Source of the DNA: JAWLCQ01 sp041687095
GTDB taxonomy: Bacteria > Planctomycetota > Phycisphaerae > SM23-33
Assembly (NCBI GenBank): GCA_041687095.1
Contig: JAWLCQ010000083.1
Coordinates: 1-19,351 of the forward strand
DNA length: 19,351 nt
Direction: 5' to 3'
In this document: in pieces, positions 1 through 6,674 of the stretch
Layout: the number at the start of each line of letters is the position of its first letter
How positions within the stretch are numbered: position 1 is the stretch's first letter
Notes under the pieces: generated by a model
What the model saw: the letters and a program-made list of their open reading frames with translations, nothing else
What the model was told of the DNA's origin: nothing
Database searches by the model: none
Made by a program: the position numbers and the translations under genes

Positions 1-1388
1 GAACCCTGTGCGTCCACAACTCCCGCGGGACCCTCCTCGCCTTCGACGCCGCCACCGGGCAGAAGCTCTGGGAGTTCGACGGGCTCGCCAAGGACCTCGC
101 CAAACCCACCCCCCGCGTCCTGGCCAACGGCGGGATCCTGCCCGCCCCCCTCATCGCCGACGGCCGCGTGTTCGTCTCCACCACCCTCGGCCGCCTCTAC
201 GCCCTCGACCTCCAGAGCGGCAACCTCCGCTGGCAGACGGAGGCCGAGACCGGTTTCTCCCCCCCCGCCGCCCATGACGGAATCGTCTACGCCACCGCCG
301 CCGCCACCGAAACGCTCCACGCCTTCGACGCCAACAGCGGCGAGCCCCTCTGGTCCGCCGATCTGCCCAACCGCGCGCTGCTCCGGCCCGTCATCCTCGA
401 CGGCAAGGTCGTCCTCGCGGACCAGACAACGAAGCTTCACGCCTTCGACCTCCAGACGCACAAGGAGGTGTGGACGACGGAGATCGCCGACGGGATCCAG
501 GAGGTGCAGGCCCTCGACGACACCCGGCTCGCCGTCCTCGCCGGCGGGACCGTCAAGGCCCTCAGCGCCCGCGACGGGAAGCTCGCCTGGGCCCTGGAAC
601 TCCCCGACGGCGCCCAGGGCGCACTCCGCCAGCGCGTGATGATCCGCCAGCAGGCAAGGATCGTGGTGCAGGGCAAGAACCAGGCCCAGCCCGTCAGCCC
701 CGTCCCCCTCGCGAGCCCGGCGCAACTGGCCGTGCGCGACGGGCGGCTGTACGTCCCGCGCACCAGCGGCGTGACGGCCGTCAACGTACAGGACGGCCGA
801 CCCGCCTGGTCCTACGAGGCCCCCGCGAACGAGCAGTCCCCGGGTGGGGGCGGGCTCATCCTTCGCGGGCAGATCATCGTTCAGGGCCAGGGGCAGCTCG
901 TGATCTCCGGCGGCGGGGCCTCGCACTCCGTGCCCTGCGTGGCGGACCGGGAGATGCTCCTGGGCACGGCCACGGGCCTGGTGGGCGTGGACCTGGCGAC
1001 GCAGACGAAGGCGTGGCAACTCGACACCCCCCTGCCCATCGCCGCGGCGTCACGCCCCGCCGCGAAGAAGAACGGCCAAACCCCGCCCACTGGCGCCGGC
1101 GGTGACGCTGCCCCACCCGCCGACGGCGATGCCGCTGGCGGCGATGCAGCCGCTGGCCCCGGCGGTGGCGATGCGGCTGTCCCGGGCGGCAGCGCCCCGG
1201 CCCCTCAACCGGTCCTCGCCCGCGCAACCCTCTCGGAGGGGGTGGCGTACTTCGGCACGACGCTACCGGCGCGGGGCGGAGCGATGATCATCGTCGGTAA
1301 CGCCCAGCAGCAGCGACAGCCCGCCAACCCGCCCCCCGCCTCCAACGGCTGGCTGTACGCGCTGGACCTGGCGGACGCGAAGAAGTAG
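1..1388 (+). CDS. PQQ-like beta-propeller repeat protein, 5' end outside window
   Basis: The reading frame is open from base 3 to the TAG at 1386-1388 (461 residues visible), so the N-terminus lies outside the window. It is built of PQQ/pyrrolo-quinoline-quinone-type propeller blades. The recurring signature is 'AFDAATGQKLWEF', 'YALDLQSGNLRWQ', 'AFDANSGEPLWSA', 'AFDLQTHKEVW', 'ALSARDGKLAW' and 'AVNVQDGRPAW', i.e. a hydrophobic-x-L-D-x-x-x-G-x-x-x-W pattern about every 40 residues. Such propellers (BamB or quinoprotein dehydrogenase fold) usually act outside the cytoplasm as scaffolds or enzymes. No cofactor-binding residues can be assigned here. Before the last blade, bases about 1087-1215 encode a Gly/Ala/Asp/Pro linker with repeated GGDAA units. 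The gene converges on the next one with only 15 bp between stop codons. It could be a propeller domain of a larger multidomain protein. Confidence 0.85.
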   Translation, partial: TLCVHNSRGTLLAFDAATGQKLWEFDGLAKDLAKPTPRVLANGGILPAPLIADGRVFVSTTLGRLYALDLQSGNLRWQTEAETGFSPPAAHDGIVYATAAATETLHAFDANSGEPLWSADLPNRALLRPVILDGKVVLADQTTKLHAFDLQTHKEVWTTEIADGIQEVQALDDTRLAVLAGGTVKALSARDGKLAWALELPDGAQGALRQRVMIRQQARIVVQGKNQAQPVSPVPLASPAQLAVRDGRLYVPRTSGVTAVNVQDGRPAWSYEAPANEQSPGGGGLILRGQIIVQGQGQLVISGGGASHSVPCVADREMLLGTATGLVGVDLATQTKAWQLDTPLPIAAASRPAAKKNGQTPPTGAGGDAAPPADGDAAGGDAAAGPGGGDAAVPGGSAPAPQPVLARATLSEGVAYFGTTLPARGGAMIIVGNAQQQRQPANPPPASNGWLYALDLADAKK

Positions 1389-1403
1389 GCCCGCTCGCGT
1401 TCG

Positions 1404-2888
1404 TCACTCGGGTACGGTATCGAGCAACTTCTTGCGCTCCGCCTCCAGGCGGCGCTCGTGCTCGTTCAGGCGGTTGATCCGCTCCTCGATCTCCGCCGCC
1501 TGCGGCTGGTATCGCTTCCGGATCAGCGAGACCTCCAGGTCGTATTTCGCCTTTGCCTCTTCCAAGGCCCTGCGGGTCGCAGGGATGTACCCGATCTGCC
1601 ACGCCATTGTGCAGTCCTCGTCATAGGCCTTCTTCGCGCGCGCCAAGTCGGCGTTGTACTGTTGGGTCAGGGCCTCCCGCGTCGCCACCGCCGCACGCCC
1701 CTCGGCGCGGACGATTCCCAACTCCGCGGCGATCTCCTTGAGTTCTGGGGCGATCCCCTCCTTTGCCGCCTCTCGCTCCGTTCGGCGGGCGGAGCGGTCG
1801 ACGGCCTTGCGGGCCTCGTCGCCCTGCGATCGCATGTACGCCCCCACGGGCGACGCGACCTCCCGCCACGGATCAATCCCCATCCGTGTCCCGATCTCCT
1901 CGCAGGAGCGGACACAGGCGCGGGCGAGCCCGAGCCTGACCGCATCCTCCGCGACCAGTTCCAGGATGGTCCCTTTGGACTTCAGGATCTGCCCGTCCCG
2001 TCCCTCCGCCACGACGGTCTTCCCATCGACATCCTGAAGGCAGAGTTCCAGATCCGGTTCGGCCATCCCTCGCAGAAGGAGTTCGGAGTGCCCCCCCGCC
2101 TGCCCCGCCGTCCGCATGACGGCACTATGGTAGGCCGCCGGATTGTCCTGCGTCCCGTCCCCCGTGCCCCCCACCGCCGCCTGAACCCCGCCGCCCGCAC
2201 CGATTCTGCTCCCCTCGGCCATCATGATCGTCGGACATGCGCACGCGATCGCCGCCGCAGCGGCAAACGCTTTCTCGACGTAGACGACGATGCGGATCTG
2301 CCGCTCCTCACGGAGCACCGCCAGGATTCTCTCGAGTTCCGAAGCGCTGCCCCCAGGACTGTTGATCCGAAGGACCACGACGTCCGGGTTGCAGCGTTTC
2401 GCCACCTGCAGGCCCTTGCGCAGGAGGTCGGCAGTGATCTCCACCCCGATCTCCCCCTGCAGCGGAACGACGCAGTACGTCGTCGCGTCGTCGGTCCCCG
2501 CCTCCTGCGACGTGGGCGCCTGCCCCGGCCCGGCCGCCTGCCCGCCCGACTGTGAGGCAGGCGTGGACCCCGCCTGCCCGCCCGCCGTCGCGTCCCCCTC
2601 CGCAGTTGCCTGCGTCGCCGGCTGCGTCGTCGGTAACGACCGCTGGATGGCGGCGACATCCTTGCGGGGGATCTCCACCAGCATCTTTGCCCCGTTCCTG
2701 CCGACGTCGATGGTGACCGCCTGCTCGGTCTCGCTGACGATCTGCCCGGTGACGACGCTGCCGTTCGTGCGCACAACCTCGTCCGCAGCCCCTGCGCCCT
2801 CCGCCACCAAGAGAACCGCCGTCGCCAGAACGCCCGCACACACTGCAGCCCTGACGACCCGAAGTCTTCCGACCCACATTCGTTCCAT
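1404..2888 (-). CDS. Exported ClpP/NfeD-like protein, probable pseudoprotease
   Basis: 494 residues. The ATG at 2888 is chosen because AAGGAG lies 8 nt upstream; the open frame continues upstream but runs antisense through a tRNA. Residues 1-35 look like a signal peptide. Residues 37-83 form a small beta-rich module ('NGSVVTGQIV' through 'VEIPRKDVAAI'), followed by a Thr/Ala/Gln/Gly-rich linker to about 135. Residues 137-325 resemble the ClpP/crotonase-fold membrane serine proteases (NfeD N-terminal/SppA class): 'VVVLRINSPGGSASELE', then 'VVYVEKAFAAAAAIACAC', then 'MAEGSRIGAG'. Counting back from the 'TIMM' strand, the nucleophile Ser of the family aligns with Ala209. The Lys of the NfeD dyad also appears absent. 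Residues 380-490 are charged, heptad-like coiled coil. No C-terminal membrane or NfeD beta-barrel domain is present. It may be an inactive scaffold; the fold call is good, the loss of activity is inference. Confidence 0.8.
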   Translation of the reverse strand: MERMWVGRLRVVRAAVCAGVLATAVLLVAEGAGAADEVVRTNGSVVTGQIVSETEQAVTIDVGRNGAKMLVEIPRKDVAAIQRSLPTTQPATQATAEGDATAGGQAGSTPASQSGGQAAGPGQAPTSQEAGTDDATTYCVVPLQGEIGVEITADLLRKGLQVAKRCNPDVVVLRINSPGGSASELERILAVLREERQIRIVVYVEKAFAAAAAIACACPTIMMAEGSRIGAGGGVQAAVGGTGDGTQDNPAAYHSAVMRTAGQAGGHSELLLRGMAEPDLELCLQDVDGKTVVAEGRDGQILKSKGTILELVAEDAVRLGLARACVRSCEEIGTRMGIDPWREVASPVGAYMRSQGDEARKAVDRSARRTEREAAKEGIAPELKEIAAELGIVRAEGRAAVATREALTQQYNADLARAKKAYDEDCTMAWQIGYIPATRRALEEAKAKYDLEVSLIRKRYQPQAAEIEERINRLNEHERRLEAERKKLLDTVPE

Positions 2889-2943
2889 CCCACCATCTCC
2901 TTGGCTGACCCACAACCGGGCTCTCATATCCCCATGCAACCGC

Positions 2944-2972
2944 ATTATCCACCCGGACACATGCAGCAGCAA
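2944..2972 (-). promoter_or_regulatory. Candidate sigma70-type promoter for the ClpP/NfeD-like gene
   Basis: On the minus strand, TTGCTG (2972-2967) and GATAAT (2949-2944) are separated by 17 nt. The -10 box matches the consensus at 5 of 6 positions, the -35 box at its first three. Transcription would begin near 2937, giving a leader of about 50 nt before the ATG at 2888. Pattern match only. Confidence 0.4.
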
Positions 2973-3009
2973 TAGGTTAGAGGGACAGAAGCCCATCGTG
3001 CGAAAAGCC

Positions 3010-3037
3010 TTGCAGGACAAGGGGAAACCGCTAGAAT
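3010..3037 (+). promoter_or_regulatory. Candidate promoter of tRNA-Arg
   Basis: TTGCAG (3010-3015) and TAGAAT (3032-3037) are spaced by 16 nt, and the -10 box ends 19 nt before the first base of the tRNA. It is divergent from the promoter candidate at 2944-2972, so the two units share a short control region. The -35 match is weak. Confidence 0.4.
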
Positions 3038-3056
3038 GCAGGCGAATCGTAGCAAC

Positions 3057-3130
<74 letters not shown>

Positions 3131-3153
3131 CATCAGTGAGCTTCGCCGAGATC

Positions 3154-3172
3154 GCGAGCGGCAATCGCTCGC
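3154..3172 (+). repeat. GC-rich hairpin downstream of tRNA-Arg
   Basis: GCGAGCG (3154-3160) and CGCTCGC (3166-3172) form a perfect 7-bp stem with a 5-nt loop, 24 nt after the tRNA. It could help end the tRNA transcript, but no T-tract follows, so it is listed as a hairpin only. Confidence 0.4.
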
Positions 3173-3319
3173 CGTGGCGGCGGGGGCGGCGGGAGCCGGG
3201 TCCGAGGCCCCCGCCCGCTCGCCAAGTGGAAAGCGTCGGACGAAGCCCCCAGTGCGAAGCGCTGGACGACGTGCCCGCGACTCGCCCGCCGGCCCCCTCC
3301 AGCCAGGAACCGCGCGCCC

Positions 3320-3536
3320 CGTTCCCCGTGAGCGTGCGGGGACGGCGGCCGAGTTGGACAACCGAGACGGCAAAGGGCCCCGTTCCCCGTGAGCGCACGG
3401 GGTCGGTGCCGGCCCTTCGGAGTGCAAAAGGCCGCCAATCCAAACCGTTTCCCGTAAGCGTGCGGGGACGACAGCAGCGGCGGCGAAGTCCACAGCCGCG
3501 GAGGCCCGTTTCCCGTAAGCGCGGGGGGACGGCAGC
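3320..3536 (+). CRISPR. Four degenerate palindromic repeats, orphan type I-E-like CRISPR remnant (tentative)
   Basis: Four related units of about 28-29 nt start with GTT at 3321, 3382, 3447 and 3508, giving periods of 61, 65 and 61 nt. The first two begin GTTCCCCGTGAGCG and the last two GTTTCCCGTAAGCG; all continue to a run of G then AC or TC. Each has a central palindrome of the form CCCCG...CGGGG. In unit 2 the loop-proximal bases GTG face CAC, where unit 1 has GTG facing TGC, so the stem is kept by base changes on both sides. The three sequences between units (about 33-37 nt) do not resemble one another. The architecture and period match type I-E arrays, but repeat identity is poor and no cas gene is in the window. 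It may instead be a non-CRISPR palindromic repeat cluster. The last unit ends about 40 nt before the DUF1294 start. Confidence 0.4.
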
Positions 3537-3576
3537 AGGCACGGCCCGCCTGCCAACGGGCCGGGGAGCCAGTTCG

Positions 3577-3855
3577 ATGCAGACGTGGACGTGGGTCGCC
3601 GGCGGATACGCCCTTGCGAGCGCCGTGACCTTTGCGATGTACGGCATGGACAAGCATCGGGCGATTCGCGGACGCTGGCGGATTCCCGAGAGGTCGCTCC
3701 ATGGCCTGGAACTCCTGGGCGGGTGGCCGGGGGCAATCCTGGGGCAGGTGGTGTTCCGGCACAAGCTCCGCAAGCCCAGCTACATGTTGGTCTTCCTGGG
3801 GATCGTTGGCCTCCACGTCGCGTTCTGGGCGGTGTGGTACAGCCGCACACGTTGA
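3577..3855 (+). CDS. DUF1294 family small membrane protein
   Basis: 92 residues from the ATG at 3577, preceded by GGGGAG ending 8 nt upstream. The frame is open further upstream but that part covers the repeat cluster and reads as low-complexity sequence, so it is excluded. The sequence follows the DUF1294 pattern: 'TFAMYGMDKHRAIRGRWRIP' near residues 18-37, then 'ERSLHGLELLGGWPGA' and 'FRHKLRKPSY'. Hydrophobic segments lie around residues 5-22, 45-58 and 68-88. The family is a short inner-membrane protein of unknown function; in other bacteria it may be fused to a cold-shock domain, which is absent here. No operon partner follows on this strand within 650 bp. Confidence 0.88.
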   Translation: MQTWTWVAGGYALASAVTFAMYGMDKHRAIRGRWRIPERSLHGLELLGGWPGAILGQVVFRHKLRKPSYMLVFLGIVGLHVAFWAVWYSRTR

Positions 3856-4105
3856 GACGCCCGCCCCACGGCCGCGGGGGCGCAGCAAGGACTCCTGGCG
3901 GGCGGCGGTGCGCAGGACGGGCCGCAGAGACGCAGCCCGCGCTGCGCCCGCTCACAATTTCGATTTGCGATGTGCGATTTTCGATTGGGCTGTCGCCCCT
4001 ACCACGGCCCCAATCGAAGTGAGCGCCGTTTGAGGACCGGGGAACATCCTCGAAAGAGCGAGGATCTTGCGCGTTTGCAGTGCAGAGGGGAGGGAGTTGC
4101 GGATC

Positions 4106-4155
4106 GGTAACCGTTCACGCCTTCGCAAGAAGCAGCGAAGGCGTGAACGGTTACC
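4106..4155 (+). repeat. Perfect 21-bp inverted repeat
   Basis: The left arm 4106-4126 begins GGTAACCGTTCACGCC; the right arm 4135-4155 is its exact reverse complement, with an 8-nt loop (AAGAAGCA). The transcript would form a very stable hairpin. No T-run follows, so it is not an ordinary intrinsic terminator. It lies about 350 bp upstream of the FAD oxidoreductase and 250 bp past DUF1294. Confidence 0.9.
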
Positions 4156-4365
4156 TCTCCTCTGAGTCTCTGCGCCTCTGCGGCGCATCCCTCGGAGGCC
4201 CGATGCGCAGTCCCCCCCCTGAAGGGGGCGGCCGCGCCTTTGCCCCCCCCCACAATCCGCTGCTGCACCCCCGCCCGCAGGCCCATCGCGCCTCCCTTGC
4301 TCTCCTGACGCGATTGGGCTACGCTCCCGCCATCCGCTGCGGGAGGGGCCGGTTGGCCCGAGGCC

Positions 4366-4476
4366 CGGCGGCGGAGCGCAGCGGAGTCGCCTGCGCGCGG
4401 GATGCCGCGTCCCCCACAGAGAGCCGCCTCCCGCGCGCAGAGGGCTGCGCTTCGTTCTGCCCTCTGCACGCCCTAC
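4366..4476 (-). repeat. Dispersed ~110-bp repeat, copy A (minus orientation)
   Basis: Read on the minus strand from 4476, it starts GTAGGGCGTGCAGAGGGC and is near-identical to the start of the unit at 6553 on the plus strand. A shared block follows (CGAAGCGCAGCC, then TCTGCGCGCG), then a diverged middle. A second shared block follows (CATCCCGCGCGCA, then CTCCGCT and CGCTCCGCCGC). It ends 33 bp before the FAD oxidoreductase start codon. Confidence 0.8.
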
Positions 4477-4508
4477 CCGTTGTCTTCTACGGATCTGACG
4501 AGGTGAGA

Positions 4509-5891
4509 ATGTCCGACACGAACAACTACTGTGATTGGTCTCCTCGGGTCCCCGTGACCGGGGAGTGGGACGTGATCGTCGCCGGGGGCGGAACCGCCGG
4601 GTGCGCCGCCGCCCTGGCCGCCGCGCGGCAGGGCCTGCGGGTGCTCGTCCTGGAGAACCAGGGCCAACTCGGGGGCACCGGGACGAGCGCCCTGGTCTCG
4701 CACTGGCTCGGCGGGCGAACGGGCGACGGGAGGTGGGTCGTCGGGGGCATCTTCCGCGAACTGTCCCTGGAGGCCGCACGCGAGGGCATCGCCCTGATCC
4801 CCACCGATACCGACCCGCCGTCGAAGTACACCCCGCACGGGTGGCTCAAGGGGCTGATCCACGGGATCCCCTTCGATCCGCACCTGATGGCCGGTTTCCT
4901 CGACCGCAAGCTGTCGGCCGAGAGCATCGACGTCCTGCTGCACACCCGCGTGGTGGACGTCACGCGCGATGGCCCCCGCGTGGGGCACGTGATCTTCCAC
5001 AACAAGAGCGGGCTGCAGTCCGCCACCGCCCCCGCCGTCATCGACGCCACCGGGGACGCGGACCTCGCCGCCCTCGCCGGGGGCCCCTTCGACAAGGGCC
5101 GCGACGACGACGGGGCCATGACCCCCGTCACGCTCGAACTGCACCTGGACAACGTGGACCAGGACGCCTACGCCGCCTACGTCTATGCCCACGACGAGCC
5201 CCGCATGCGGCAGTTCATCGAGCGCAAGAAAGCCGAGGGCGCCTGGACGCAGAACGCCGACATCTTCATCTGCGTCCAGCTCACCGAGAAGGGCGTGATG
5301 ATGCTCAACAGCACGCGGGTGTGCGGGATCGACGGGACGGATGGGGCGTCGGTCTCCGAGGGCCTGCGGCGGGGGCGGGCGGAGATCGAGTGGCTGGTCG
5401 GGTTCCTCCGCGGGCACATGCCCGGGTTCGCCCACGCGCGGGTGAAGGCCATCGCCCCCATGCTGGGCGTCCGCGAGACGCGGCGGATCCGCGGGGAGTA
5501 CCGCCTGACCGTCGAGGACGTCGCCAGCGGCCGGGCGTTCGACGACACCATCGGCCTGTCGAGCTACGGCTGGGACCTCGCGGACCCGCACCGCCCGTCG
5601 CTGCAGCCGATGCACGGCAGACCCAAACCGCCCGTCACGCCCATCCCCTACCGCATCCTGGTCCCGCAAGGGGTGGACAACCTGATCTGCCCGGGGCGGT
5701 CCGTCAGCGTCGAGCGCGACGTGCTGGGCCCGCTGCGGGTGATGGCGCCGGTGATGGCAATGGGCGAAGCCGCCGGTCTCGCCGCCGCCCAGGTCGTCCG
5801 CGAGGGCAAAGCCTTCCGCGACGTGGACGTCCCCGCCCTCCGCACCGAACTCCTCCGCCGCAACGCCATCCTGGAGACCCCGCTACCATGA
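4509..5891 (+). CDS. FAD-dependent oxidoreductase (FAD_oxidored type)
   Basis: 460 residues. The ATG at 4509 has GAGGTGAG just upstream and starts immediately before the flavoprotein fold; the frame is open upstream through repeat sequence, which is excluded. An N-terminal Rossmann dinucleotide fold is clear: 'DVIVAGGGTAGCAAALAAAR' at 21-40 (GGGTAG 26-31), with an acidic residue ending the second strand at E49, then 'GQLGGTGTS' at 52-60. The C-terminal FAD contact is 'NLICPGRSVS' followed by 'PVMAMGEAAGLAAAQVV' near 440. This matches the FAD_oxidored/BaiN-like flavoproteins, abundant in planctomycetes and often near sugar or heparan-type degradation genes; the substrate cannot be read. No signal peptide, so cytosolic. 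A phosphatase-fold gene starts 42 bp downstream on the same strand, suggesting co-transcription. Confidence 0.9.
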   Translation: MSDTNNYCDWSPRVPVTGEWDVIVAGGGTAGCAAALAAARQGLRVLVLENQGQLGGTGTSALVSHWLGGRTGDGRWVVGGIFRELSLEAAREGIALIPTDTDPPSKYTPHGWLKGLIHGIPFDPHLMAGFLDRKLSAESIDVLLHTRVVDVTRDGPRVGHVIFHNKSGLQSATAPAVIDATGDADLAALAGGPFDKGRDDDGAMTPVTLELHLDNVDQDAYAAYVYAHDEPRMRQFIERKKAEGAWTQNADIFICVQLTEKGVMMLNSTRVCGIDGTDGASVSEGLRRGRAEIEWLVGFLRGHMPGFAHARVKAIAPMLGVRETRRIRGEYRLTVEDVASGRAFDDTIGLSSYGWDLADPHRPSLQPMHGRPKPPVTPIPYRILVPQGVDNLICPGRSVSVERDVLGPLRVMAPVMAMGEAAGLAAAQVVREGKAFRDVDVPALRTELLRRNAILETPLP

Positions 5892-5933
5892 ATATGGCCT
5901 CGCGATGATGCGGGGCGGTGGGGAGGTGCGATC

Positions 5934-6413
5934 ATGGCGAGCGGAAGGGCGAGCGGGATGGCGGGCGGGACCGAGCGGCCGCTGGTGCTGTTTCTGGGGA
6001 CGGGCAATGCCTCGCGGTCGCAGATGGCCGAGGCGCTGCTGGAGCACTACGCGCAGGACCGCTTCGAGGTGCACTCGGCGGGGATCCAGCCGACGGCGAT
6101 CCACCCGATGACGTACCGCGTGATGGCGGAGAGGGGGCTCGACCTGTCGGGGGCCCGCGCGAAGGGCCTCGACGAGTTCCTGGGCAAGGTGCAGGTGCAC
6201 TACCTGATCCTGGTCTTCGAGTGGGCGACGGGGACGGTGCAGCCGGCGTGGTCGCGGGCGGCCCCGATGCACCGCCTGGTCTGGGCCCTGCCCGACCCGG
6301 AGTCCTACGCCGCCGGTGCGGAGGAGAAGCTCCAACGCTTCCGCGAGATCCGCGACGACCTCGACGGCCGCATCCGCCAGTGGCTGGCGGAGCAGGGGGT
6401 GAAGGCGGCGTGA
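5934..6413 (+). CDS. Cysteine-free low-molecular-weight phosphatase/ArsC-like protein
   Basis: 159 residues. The ATG at 5934 has GGAGG (5922-5926) at 7 nt spacing. The fold signature of low-molecular-weight tyrosine phosphatases and thioredoxin-type arsenate reductases is unmistakable: 'VLFLGTGNASRSQMAEALL' (18-36), 'FEVHSAGIQPTAIHPM' (44-59) and 'WALPDPESYAAGAEEKLQRF' (117-136). The active loop normally reads C-x5-R-S. Here it is G22-TGNAS-R28-S29, so the nucleophile Cys is Gly (codon GGG) and the second Cys of the ArsC loop is Ser. The region that carries the two redox Cys in ArsC ('LILVFEWATGTVQP') has Phe and Gln instead. The protein contains no cysteine at all. The Arg of the loop and the general-acid Asp121 remain. 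It is probably unable to form the phospho- or thio-enzyme, and may bind an anion or nucleotide instead. It follows the FAD oxidoreductase as an apparent operon partner. Confidence 0.88.
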   Translation: MASGRASGMAGGTERPLVLFLGTGNASRSQMAEALLEHYAQDRFEVHSAGIQPTAIHPMTYRVMAERGLDLSGARAKGLDEFLGKVQVHYLILVFEWATGTVQPAWSRAAPMHRLVWALPDPESYAAGAEEKLQRFREIRDDLDGRIRQWLAEQGVKAA

Positions 6414-6552
6414 GGCGCATTGCAGGAGATTCGCGGGCGGCGTCGATGGGACGCGGTTGCTCCCGTCTCCGCCAAGGCTCCGCCGAGGCAAGCCGCTGCG
6501 CTTCGCAGACCACGGCACCGGGCGGCACGAGGCGCGTTCTGCTTCGGTATCC

Positions 6553-6674
6553 GTAGGGCGTGCAGAGGGCGGAGCGAAGCGCAGCCGTCTGCGCGCGAGA
6601 CGGGCGCTGAGATGCAGAGGCGTCCATCCCGCGCGCAAGCGTCTCCGCTACGCTCCGCCGCTTGCGCGCCCTAC
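6553..6674 (+). repeat. Dispersed ~120-bp repeat, copy B (plus orientation)
   Basis: It begins GTAGGGCGTGCAGAGGGC and ends CTTGCGCGCCCTAC, so its tips (GTAGGGCG/CGCCCTAC) are themselves inverted. It shares its first 46 bases and last ~45 bases with copy A at 4366-4476 apart from scattered differences, with a diverged centre. It overlaps the 3' end of the VIT/VWA gene and supplies that gene's stop codon. The preceding bases 6467-6552 carry related CTCCGCC/CGCTGCG text, perhaps a decayed third copy. The gap 6414-6552 holds no gene. Confidence 0.8.

Larger units (their letters stand above)
3856..4508 (+). other. Gene-free gap rich in dispersed repeats
   Basis: No ORF here has a convincing start or recognisable protein. 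The gap holds AT-richer repetitive text around 3958-3990 (repeats of CGATTT and TGCGAT) and a 7-bp hairpin ATCCTCG-AAAGAG-CGAGGAT (4046-4065). It also holds the long perfect inverted repeat at 4106-4155, a CTCTGCG-type run near 4165-4185, and the minus-oriented dispersed repeat at 4366-4476. Within the last, GCAGAGGGC (4437-4445) and GCCCTCTGC (4459-4467) form a further 9-bp stem. Open frames crossing it are shadows of these repeats. Confidence 0.7.

Noticed and set aside
3224..3275. Further CRISPR repeat upstream of 3320
   Set aside because: A loose similarity between AAGTGGAAAGCGTCGGACGA and AGTGCGAAGCGCTGGACGAC exists, but neither matches the GTTCCCC unit or its 61-nt register.
4080..4508. 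Upstream extension of the FAD oxidoreductase frame
   Set aside because: It consists of the 21-bp inverted repeat and dispersed repeat A; the flavoprotein fold begins right after the ATG at 4509.
5888..5908. Six-codon ORF (MNMASR) overlapping the FAD gene stop
   Set aside because: Too short to support; no ribosome-binding site of its own and no leader-peptide features.
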